From the NCBI GenBank assembly GCA_902489595.1, contig CABUAS010000021.1, forward strand, positions 1-23,558: DNA of 23,558 bases, written 5' to 3'. Source of the stretch: an uncultured Oscillospiraceae bacterium (GTDB lineage: Bacteria > Bacillota > Clostridia > Oscillospirales > Acutalibacteraceae). The notes beneath the pieces are model-generated. The model had not been told where the DNA came from and made no database searches. It saw only the letters and a list, made by a program, of their open reading frames with translations. The translations under genes and the position numbers were made by a program. Positions 8,250 through 15,291 of the stretch are shown here, piece after piece (position 1 is the stretch's first letter; each line of letters opens with the position of its first letter).

Positions 8250-11200
8250 GAACACTTGAAATGCAGGGCTTTAAGTCCTTTCCCGATAAAACTGAACTGA
8301 ATTTCGGCAAGGGAATAACTGCCGTTGTAGGGCCTAACGGTTCGGGCAAAAGCAATATCTCCGATGCCGTTCGCTGGGTGCTCGGTGAAACTTCGTCAAA
8401 AAATCTGCGTGGCTCTAAAATGGAGGATGTTATTTTCGGCGGCACTTCAACCCGAAAGGCTCTCGGTTTTGCTCAGGTTCAGCTGACGCTTGACAACAGC
8501 GACCACGCTTTAAAGGACAAAGGCGAAATCGTTACCGTTACGCGCCGTTATTACAGAAGCGGTGAAAGTGAATATAAAATTGACGGCGAAATCGTAAGGC
8601 GTCGTGACATTCACGAGCTTTTTATGGATACGGGTCTTGGCTCAGACGGCTATTCAATGGTCGGTCAGGGCAAAATTGACTCGATTATTTCCGCCAAGAA
8701 TGAGGACAGGCGTGAGCTTTTTGAAGAGGCGGCAGGTATTTCACGTTTCCGTCATAAGCGAACAGACGCCGAAAGACGCCTTTCACAGGCACAGGAAAAT
8801 CTTGTACGACTGCTTGATATTCTCGGTGAGCTTGAAAACCGTGTCGGTCCGCTTAAAATACAGAGCGAAAAAGCTTCAAAATTTCTTGAACTTTCAGGCG
8901 AAAAGAAAACGCTTGAAATCGGTGTATGGCTCAGTAAAATCAATAAATTTACAAATGAACTCAGAGAGCAGGAGCGTAAAATCGACGCCGCCAACGAGTC
9001 TTATGAAATCTGCGAAAATGATTTAAAGAAAATCGAAAATGAAATCGAAGAAGTGCTTGCAGGCGTTGCAAAGATTAATACTGAGATTGAAGAAATCCGT
9101 CAGGGCGGTGCGCAGTTTGAAGAAGAGGCGCTCAGAAAAGACGGCGAAATTTCTGTTATTGAGGCAACCGTAAATCATAATAACGAAACGATTGAAAGAC
9201 TTAAAAATGAGATTTCACTTGCAGATGAGGGCAATTCGTCAATAGACAGTCAGATTGCCGAAAAAGAGCAGTTTATTGCAGAAAGCAATAAAATAAGCGA
9301 AGAAAAAAGAGCAGAACTCGACGAACTGTCAAAGAAAGTTCAGAATCTTGTTTCGTCAAATGAAGAATTTTCAAAAGCGTCTGTTGAACTCAATCAGAAA
9401 ATTACTGCTCTCACTTTAAAGCAGTCAGACTGCCGTGTTAAATGCTCGCAGGCACAGTCGAGTATTGACGAAATCAATTCCCGCTTTGAAGTTGTTGATG
9501 AAAATATTGCCGAACTTGACAGCGAAATTGCGGTTGAGCAGTCAAGAAAAGACGAAAATGATAAAAATTTAGAATTTTTAAATGAACGTATCAGCGAAAA
9601 TAAAAACAGTTTAAATGGCTATCAGCTTAAATTAAAATCAAAAACAGATAATGCTGATAAATTAAAAGATATCCTTGAAAAAGAAAAAAGAACTCTTGCA
9701 GAAAAACAGTCAAAAGCAAGAATGCTTTCTGATCTCGAAAAGAATATGGAGGGCTATTCGGGCGCAGTTAAGGCAGTTATGAAGCGCGCCGAATCGAAGG
9801 CACTTTCGGGTATTCACGGTCCGCTTTCACAGCTTATTCAGGTCGATAATGAGTATTCAACTGCCGTTGAGGTTGCACTCGGCGCCGCTATGCAGAATAT
9901 TGTTGCATCAACAGAGGCGGATGCAAAAAGAGCAATTTACTATCTTAAAGATAATCACCTCGGCAGAGCAACATTCCTGCCGATTACAAGCATAAAAAGC
10001 AGAACTCTCGATGAAACGGGTCTTGATGATAATTTAGGCTTTGTTGCCATTGCGTCTGACCTTGTTACGTGCGATAATAAGTATAAAGATATTGTAAGCA
10101 ATCTTCTGTCACGTGTAGTTGTTGTTGACGATATGGACTGTGCAATCGGCATAGCAAAGAAGTATAAAAACAGATTTAAGCTTGTAACGCTTGACGGTCA
10201 GGTTATCAACCCCGGCGGTTCTATGACGGGCGGCAGCGGCGCAAGGGGCGCAGGCATTCTTTCCCGTGCGAATATGATTGAAGAATTGAAGGCGGAGGCG
10301 GCAAAACTTTCCGCCGAGGCGGATAAAATTTCTGTTGAATTCAAAATTGCTATGGAAGACGCCAATAAATGGGCGGCTGAAATGCAGGCAACCGAGGCTG
10401 AACTGCGCACTGCTAAGGAAGATTTAATCAGAGCAGAGGGCGACGGCAAACTTATTTCGGATAAGTTGATTTCACTTAATACTCAAAAGCAGAATCTGCT
10501 TAGCGAAAAAGACAATGCAAAGGGCAGAATTATGCTTTTTGAAAAAGCATATGAAAATGCACAGCAGGAAATTAAAGCGATTGAAAAAGAAATCGCCGAC
10601 GCTGAAAGTAAACTTGCGTCTGTTTCGGGCAATGCACAGAATATAGCCAAAGAGCGTGAAGAAATAAGGACACAGATTGAAGAAATAAACCTCGAACTTG
10701 TTTCACTTGAAAGAGATGTTAACGCGGCAAAAACCGCCTGTGAAGAACTTAATTTAAGAAAGTCTACTCAAAGCAACAGAGTGAAATCAATCGAAGAGGA
10801 AATTGCACTTTATGTCAGAAGGAATGAATCACTGCAAAATGATATTGACGGTGTAAAAAAATCTGCTGAAGAACTGCGTGTCAAGGCAAATGCCTCTAAC
10901 GAAGACATTAAAAATCATATTGAAAAAAGGGACAGCCTTGAAAAACGCTCGGGCGAACTCAGACTTCTTGAAAGAAATAAGGGTCAGGAGCGTGAAAAAC
11001 TTTCGGGTGAAATAGTTCGTCTTGACGAGCGCAAAATTGCAATGCGCAAAGAGTATGACGAACTTAACGATATGCTTTTTGAGCAATACGAACTCACAAG
11101 ACGTGAGGCTGAAAATCTGAATATCGTTATTGAGGATATGACCTCCGCTAAAAAAAGACTGCATGAAATTAAGGTTGCGATTAAAAATCTCGGCTCAATC

Positions 11201-11809
11201 AATGTCGGCGCAATCGAGGAATACAAGGAAGTTTCAGAGCGTTATGAATTTCTTAAAGAGCAGATAGATGATATTGAAAAATCAAAAGCGGAACTCGGCA
11301 GAATTATTGATGATTTAACATCTTCAATGAGTGAAAAATTCTTAACGCAGTTCAATAAAATCAACGAGGAATTTAAAATCTCATTTTCGGATTTCTTTGG
11401 CGGCGGCAAGGGTGAAATTATTCTTGAACAGCCGGATAACTGCCTTGAAAGTGCGATAGAAATTAAAATTCAGCCACCGGGCAAATCGGTACAGAATATC
11501 AATCTTTTCTCGGGCGGTGAGAAGTCGCTTGCCGCTATGGCACTTTTGTTCAGTGTGCTTAAAGTTACGCCTGCACCGTTTTGTATTTATGACGAGGTTG
11601 AGGCGGCACTTGATGACGTAAATGTTGAGCGTTTTGCAAAATATATGCGCAAAATGACTGATAAAACACAGTTTATATCAATCACCCACAGGCGAGGCAC
11701 TATGGAAGAGGCAGACGTTCTTTACGGCGTTACAATGCAGGAAAAGGGTGTTTCAAAGCTGCTTGAACTCCAGAGTGCAGAGCTTGCCGAAAAGATGGGT
11801 CTTGAATAA
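8240..11809 (+). CDS. smc: Chromosome partition ATPase SMC
   Basis: Core subunit of the bacterial condensin (with ScpA and ScpB), which loads near origins and extrudes DNA loops so sister chromosomes separate. The 1189-aa protein has the full layout: N-terminal ATPase half with Walker A GPNGSGKS (31-38); a long coiled coil rich in Glu/Lys (about 170-500); hinge (about 503-675) ending in the glycine-rich PGGSMTGGSGARG; a second coiled coil (about 676-1010); and the C-terminal ATPase half with signature NLFSGGEKS near 1086-1094 and Walker B CIYDEVEAALDD near 1114-1125. AGAGGA (8228-8233), six bases before the ATG, fixes the start inside the end of the radical SAM gene. Length and motifs are intact. 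Confidence 0.97.
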   Translation: MVLRTLEMQGFKSFPDKTELNFGKGITAVVGPNGSGKSNISDAVRWVLGETSSKNLRGSKMEDVIFGGTSTRKALGFAQVQLTLDNSDHALKDKGEIVTVTRRYYRSGESEYKIDGEIVRRRDIHELFMDTGLGSDGYSMVGQGKIDSIISAKNEDRRELFEEAAGISRFRHKRTDAERRLSQAQENLVRLLDILGELENRVGPLKIQSEKASKFLELSGEKKTLEIGVWLSKINKFTNELREQERKIDAANESYEICENDLKKIENEIEEVLAGVAKINTEIEEIRQGGAQFEEEALRKDGEISVIEATVNHNNETIERLKNEISLADEGNSSIDSQIAEKEQFIAESNKISEEKRAELDELSKKVQNLVSSNEEFSKASVELNQKITALTLKQSDCRVKCSQAQSSIDEINSRFEVVDENIAELDSEIAVEQSRKDENDKNLEFLNERISENKNSLNGYQLKLKSKTDNADKLKDILEKEKRTLAEKQSKARMLSDLEKNMEGYSGAVKAVMKRAESKALSGIHGPLSQLIQVDNEYSTAVEVALGAAMQNIVASTEADAKRAIYYLKDNHLGRATFLPITSIKSRTLDETGLDDNLGFVAIASDLVTCDNKYKDIVSNLLSRVVVVDDMDCAIGIAKKYKNRFKLVTLDGQVINPGGSMTGGSGARGAGILSRANMIEELKAEAAKLSAEADKISVEFKIAMEDANKWAAEMQATEAELRTAKEDLIRAEGDGKLISDKLISLNTQKQNLLSEKDNAKGRIMLFEKAYENAQQEIKAIEKEIADAESKLASVSGNAQNIAKEREEIRTQIEEINLELVSLERDVNAAKTACEELNLRKSTQSNRVKSIEEEIALYVRRNESLQNDIDGVKKSAEELRVKANASNEDIKNHIEKRDSLEKRSGELRLLERNKGQEREKLSGEIVRLDERKIAMRKEYDELNDMLFEQYELTRREAENLNIVIEDMTSAKKRLHEIKVAIKNLGSINVGAIEEYKEVSERYEFLKEQIDDIEKSKAELGRIIDDLTSSMSEKFLTQFNKINEEFKISFSDFFGGGKGEIILEQPDNCLESAIEIKIQPPGKSVQNINLFSGGEKSLAAMALLFSVLKVTPAPFCIYDEVEAALDDVNVERFAKYMRKMTDKTQFISITHRRGTMEEADVLYGVTMQEKGVSKLLELQSAELAEKMGLE

Positions 11810-11834
11810 TTATTTTAAGAAATTTGGTGTTGAT

Positions 11835-12755
11835 ATGGGATTATGGGATAAATTCAGAAAAGGTTTAAGAAAAACACGTGAAGAGGGCATAACTGCTCAG
11901 ATGGATCAGGTTATTGAATCATATGAAGAAATAACCGATGATTTGTATGAAGAGCTTGAAGAAATTCTTATTATGGGTGACGTTGGCTTTCCTACTGCCG
12001 AAAAGGTTATTAAAAGCCTGAAAAGCAAGGTTGAAAACGACAGAATTACAAGCGTAAAGCAGGTTCGTGAAACGATGAAGGATATTGTTTCGGGTGTCGT
12101 TTGGGGCGGCAGTTATTTAAGACTGCGCACCAAGCCGTCTGTTATTCTTGTTATCGGTGTAAACGGTGTGGGCAAAACAACAACAATCGGCAAGCTTGCT
12201 TTAAGATTAAAAGAGCAGGGCAGAAGCGTAATATTAGGTGCTGCCGATACTTTCAGAGCTGCCGCCATCGAGCAGTTACAGGTATGGGCAGACAGGGCAG
12301 AGGTTGATCTTATCAAATCTGCTGAGGGTTCGGACCCTGCATCGGTTGTGTTTGATACGATTCAGGCAGGCAAGGCAAGAAACAGTGACGTTATCATCAT
12401 TGATACGGCAGGCAGACTTCATAATAAGAAAAATCTTATGGACGAGCTGAATAAAATCAGCCGTGTTATTGACAGGGAACTGCCCGATGCATCTAAAGAA
12501 GTTCTGCTTGTTCTTGATGCAACAACAGGTCAGAACGCAGTTAATCAGGCAAAAGATTTTAAAGAGGCGGCAGGAATTACAGGTATTATATTAACGAAGC
12601 TTGACGGCACTGCAAGAGGCGGCGTTGTGCTTGCAATTAATAATGAGCTTGATGTGCCTGTTAAATTTGTAGGTGTCGGTGAGCAGATAGATGATTTGCA
12701 GCCGTTTGATGCAGACGCTTTTGCGGCAGGACTTTTTGACGGAGATAAGGAATAA
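11835..12755 (+). CDS. ftsY: FtsY, signal recognition particle receptor GTPase
   Basis: Membrane-associated GTPase that receives SRP-ribosome complexes and hands nascent membrane proteins to SecYEG. I place the start at ATG 11835 (MGLWDKFRKGL), giving 306 aa. The frame is open back to 11748, but those 29 codons overlap smc out of frame and lack family resemblance. The short N-terminal helix with basic and hydrophobic residues replaces the long acidic A domain of E. coli, as is usual in Firmicutes. The N domain (about 15-95) is followed by the G domain with GVNGVGKTTT (about 108-117), DTFRAAAIEQL, DTAGR (about 190-194) and TKLDGTARGG (about 254-263). Ribosome binding is weak (GGTG at 11826-11829). 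The stop overlaps the rdgB start (TAATG). ffh is not nearby. Confidence 0.95.
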   Translation: MGLWDKFRKGLRKTREEGITAQMDQVIESYEEITDDLYEELEEILIMGDVGFPTAEKVIKSLKSKVENDRITSVKQVRETMKDIVSGVVWGGSYLRLRTKPSVILVIGVNGVGKTTTIGKLALRLKEQGRSVILGAADTFRAAAIEQLQVWADRAEVDLIKSAEGSDPASVVFDTIQAGKARNSDVIIIDTAGRLHNKKNLMDELNKISRVIDRELPDASKEVLLVLDATTGQNAVNQAKDFKEAAGITGIILTKLDGTARGGVVLAINNELDVPVKFVGVGEQIDDLQPFDADAFAAGLFDGDKE

Positions 12756-13342
12756 TGGATTTTATATTAGCAACCAACAATATGAAAAAACTTGCAGAAA
12801 TGCAAAGAATTCTTTCACCGCTCGGTATAAATGTTGTTACGGCAAAAATGCTCGGTACAGAACTTCCCGAAGTGGAGGAAAACGGTACAACTTTTGAAGA
12901 AAATGCAATGACAAAGGCAAAGCACGCCTGTCAGTTTATGAATATGCCTGCTATTGCAGATGACAGCGGTATCTGCGTTGATTATCTGAACGGCGCGCCG
13001 GGCGTTTATTCGGCAAGATTTTCAGGCGGTCACGGCAATGACGAGGCGAATAATGACCTTCTGCTTGAAAAATTGGATGGTGTGCCAATGGAGCAGAGAA
13101 CGGCGTATTATGTCTGCGCTATCTGCTGTGTATTTCCGGACGGCAGGGAAATCACTGTAAGGGGCGAATGCCACGGTCATATCGGATTTGAGCGTGACGG
13201 CAGTGAGGGATTTGGCTATGACCCTCTGTTCATTATAAACGGCAGGGCATTCGGCAGATACACCGCTGAAGAAAAAGATAAAATCAGCCACAGGGGCAAT
13301 GCTTTAAGGCTGTTAACAAAGGAATTGGAGAAAATTTTATGA
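12755..13342 (+). CDS. rdgB: XTP/dITP pyrophosphatase (RdgB/HAM1 family)
   Basis: Hydrolyses non-canonical purine triphosphates (XTP, dITP, ITP) to monophosphates and pyrophosphate, keeping deaminated purines out of DNA and RNA. The 195-aa protein shows the family's blocks in order: FILATNNMKKLAE at residues 3-15 (substrate phosphate contact), FEENAMTKAK at 48-57, the catalytic acidic pair in IADDSG (D69-D70), LNGAPGVYSARFSG, GFGYDPLF near 157-164 and SHRGNAL near the C-terminus. It starts in a TAATG overlap with ftsY and ends in an ATGA overlap with yhbY. Confidence 0.95.
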   Translation: MDFILATNNMKKLAEMQRILSPLGINVVTAKMLGTELPEVEENGTTFEENAMTKAKHACQFMNMPAIADDSGICVDYLNGAPGVYSARFSGGHGNDEANNDLLLEKLDGVPMEQRTAYYVCAICCVFPDGREITVRGECHGHIGFERDGSEGFGYDPLFIINGRAFGRYTAEEKDKISHRGNALRLLTKELEKIL

Positions 13343-13767
13343 CATCAAAGGAAAGAGCACAGTTAAGAGCCAAGGCTAATTCGCTTGAGCCGATTGTTCA
13401 GATTGGCAAAGACGGCATTTCCGATAATTTAATTACTCAGCTTGATGATGCGCTTGATGCAAGAGAACTTGTAAAAATTCGTGTTCATCTTGAAACTGCA
13501 CCTGAAAGCCCGAGGGAATTTGCAGATAAGCTTGCAGAAAAACTCGGTGCAGAGGTAATTCAGGTTATCGGCGGCGTAATTGTTGTTTACCGTAAAGCCG
13601 ATAAAGAAAAAATCAATCAGAAAAAGCAGGAGCGTGCAAAGGCGGCAGGAAAGAAAATTCCTAAGAAAAAGGTAAAAATCAAAGGACTTCGCCAGAGGCA
13701 GAAAGAATTTGAAGATGCTCACCCGTGGGCAAAGTATAACAGACCGAACAGGGGCGACAGGCATTGA
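13339..13767 (+). CDS. yhbY: YhbY/CRM-domain RNA-binding protein
   Basis: A 142-aa protein with an N-terminal CRS1-YhbY (CRM) domain (about 1-97), the fold used by ribosome-assembly proteins such as E. coli YhbY, which associates with pre-50S particles. Typical residues are LRAKANSLEPIVQIGKDG at the start and the KIRVHLE and GGVIVVYRK strands at the end of the domain. A very basic tail (about 98-142, with KKIPKKKVKIKG and ending WAKYNRPNRGDRH) extends beyond the minimal family length and probably adds RNA contacts. GGAG at 13327-13330 precedes the ATG. Being next to nadD-yqeK-rsfS matches the B. subtilis yqeI-nadD-yqeK-yqeL order. Confidence 0.9.
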   Translation: MTSKERAQLRAKANSLEPIVQIGKDGISDNLITQLDDALDARELVKIRVHLETAPESPREFADKLAEKLGAEVIQVIGGVIVVYRKADKEKINQKKQERAKAAGKKIPKKKVKIKGLRQRQKEFEDAHPWAKYNRPNRGDRH

Positions 13768-14369
13768 AAATAGCAGTATTCGGCGGTGCTTTCAATCCTG
13801 TTCATAACGGGCATATTAATCTTGCAAAAAAGTATATTGAGCTTTTAAATCCCGATAAAATGCTGATTATTCCCACGGCGAATCCGCCGCACAGAGATAA
13901 TAATAATTTTGCGGCTGATTATCACCGCTTTAATATGCTCAGGCTTGCATTTGAAAATGAAAAAAATATTGAAATTTCAGATATAGAGTTTAAAATAGAG
14001 GGTAAAAGCTATACCTATAACACGGTTTGCGAAATAGAAAAGCAGTATGAAAATGCAGATATTTATCTTATCATCGGTGAAGATCAGTTTCTTTACTTTG
14101 ATAAATGGTATAATTGGCAGGAGCTTTTGCAGAAAGTAACACTCTGCACTGCCGAGCGCAGCAAAGATGAAGCGTGCAAAATGAGAGCGTTTGCCGCAAA
14201 TGTGCTTAATACCGATAAGTATATTCTTGCAGATTTTGATCCTGTTGTTGTTTCAAGCAGTGAAATAAGGGAAAAACTATATAATAATGAAAGTGTTGAC
14301 CGTTTAATTCCCGAAAAGGTGTTAAACTATATTAATGAAAATGAACTTTACGGCAGAGAAAATAAATGA
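13764..14369 (+). CDS. nadD: Nicotinate-mononucleotide adenylyltransferase
   Basis: Joins nicotinic acid mononucleotide and ATP to form deamido-NAD, the next-to-last step of NAD synthesis. The start codon is TTG, sharing four bases with the yhbY stop (TTGA) and backed by AGGGG at 13750-13754. The 201-aa protein has the nucleotidyltransferase motif FGGAFNPVHNGHINLA (6-21, with the H14-x-x-H17 pair), PTANPPHR near 37-44, the LIIGEDQFLYFDKWYNW block, and the C-terminal SSSEIREKL, equivalent to the family's ISST/SSTxIR motif. Its last 35 bases overlap yqeK. Confidence 0.94.
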   Translation: MKIAVFGGAFNPVHNGHINLAKKYIELLNPDKMLIIPTANPPHRDNNNFAADYHRFNMLRLAFENEKNIEISDIEFKIEGKSYTYNTVCEIEKQYENADIYLIIGEDQFLYFDKWYNWQELLQKVTLCTAERSKDEACKMRAFAANVLNTDKYILADFDPVVVSSSEIREKLYNNESVDRLIPEKVLNYINENELYGRENK

Positions 14370-14931
14370 ATATGAATCACTGATAAAAAGCAGGCTTTCA
14401 GAATATAGATACAACCACAGTATGAACGTGGCTGAGTCAGCCGTTTATCTTGCTGAAAAATACGGTGCAGACCGAGAAAAGGCGTATGTCGCAGGCATTC
14501 TGCACGATATTATGAAAGAAGAAAGCCTCCAAATTCAGCGGAAGTTTATTGAAAGTGACGGATATAAAATGACTGGCACAGAGCTTGCAGTGCCGTCTGT
14601 TTATCATCAGATGAGCGGTGCGGCTTACTGTAAAAAAGTGCTCGGTATTGATGATGACGAAATTATCGGTGCAATCCGTTTTCATACCACAGGCAAAGCA
14701 GATATGACACTGCTTGAAAAAGTGGTTTACACGGCGGATTTTATTTCTGCCGAAAGAAGTTACCCTGATGTTGATATTATGCGAAGGCTTGCAGATGAAA
14801 ACCTTGAAAAAGCAATGCTGCATTCGCTTAAATATACAATAGGCAGTTTATCCGAAAGGGAGATACCCATTCACCCCGATACGCTGAACTGCTATAACTT
14901 TATTTTGGAAAATTATTTTGTAAAGGAATGA
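14335..14931 (+). CDS. yqeK: HD-domain phosphohydrolase YqeK (likely Ap4A hydrolase)
   Basis: YqeK-family HD proteins hydrolyse diadenosine tetraphosphate symmetrically to ADP and so limit this stress-linked dinucleotide. The 198-aa protein has the metal-binding histidines and aspartates in the expected order: YNHSMNVAE (H28), GILHDIMKE (H57-D58), YHQMSGA, IRFHTTG and VVYTADFIS. The ATG at 14335 lies 35 bases inside nadD; another in-frame ATG is at 14341, and none lies past the nadD stop, so the overlap is real. AAAAGG (14314-14319) is rather far upstream, so translation may depend on coupling to nadD. Family activity is from work on the B. subtilis-type enzyme; the substrate here is inferred. 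Confidence 0.9.
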   Translation: MKMNFTAEKINEYESLIKSRLSEYRYNHSMNVAESAVYLAEKYGADREKAYVAGILHDIMKEESLQIQRKFIESDGYKMTGTELAVPSVYHQMSGAAYCKKVLGIDDDEIIGAIRFHTTGKADMTLLEKVVYTADFISAERSYPDVDIMRRLADENLEKAMLHSLKYTIGSLSEREIPIHPDTLNCYNFILENYFVKE

Positions 14932-14935
14932 ATAT

Positions 14936-15289
14936 ATGAATTCTCTTGAAATTGTAAAAACCGCCGTTAAAGCGGCAGACAGTAAAAAGGGCGAAGATAT
15001 TCAGGTAATCGGAATAAGAGATTTGTCAATAATTGCAGATTATTTTGTTCTTGTTACGGGTGAATCTTCCACTCAGGTTAAGGCACTTGCCGATGAAATT
15101 GAGTTCAAACTGAAAGAAGCAGGCGAAGAGCCTCATCATATTGAGGGCAGGCAGTCAGGCTGGATTTGCCTTGATTTTTCAACAGTTGTAATACACGTTT
15201 TCTATAAGGAGCAGAGAGATTATTTCAAACTCGAGCGCCTTTGGGAAGATGGAGAAATATTAGATACACAAAAGTTTTTGGAGGACTGA
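14936..15289 (+). CDS. rsfS: Ribosomal silencing factor RsfS
   Basis: RsfS binds protein uL14 on the 50S subunit and blocks joining with the 30S, slowing translation in poor conditions. The 117-aa protein fits the family: IVKTAVKAADSKKGEDIQV at the start, DLSIIADYFVLVTGESSTQV at about 29-48, then HIEGRQSGWICLDFSTVVIHVF with the conserved W, D and H, and the end block YFKLERLWEDGE. AAAGGA at 14922-14927, eight bases upstream, supports the start. It lies four bases after yqeK and two before leuS. In several Clostridia a LytR-CpsA-Psr gene sits between yqeK and rsfS; none is here. Confidence 0.95.
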   Translation: MNSLEIVKTAVKAADSKKGEDIQVIGIRDLSIIADYFVLVTGESSTQVKALADEIEFKLKEAGEEPHHIEGRQSGWICLDFSTVVIHVFYKEQRDYFKLERLWEDGEILDTQKFLED

Positions 15290-15291
15290 TT

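Noticed and set aside
11748..11834. 29-codon N-terminal extension of ftsY
   Set aside because: It overlaps smc in another frame, the residues do not resemble FtsY, and MGLWDKFRKGL at 11835 is a typical start.
15241..15291. TTG-started extension of leuS
   Set aside because: It overlaps rsfS out of frame, and the ATG at 15292 has a perfect GGAGG seven bases upstream.
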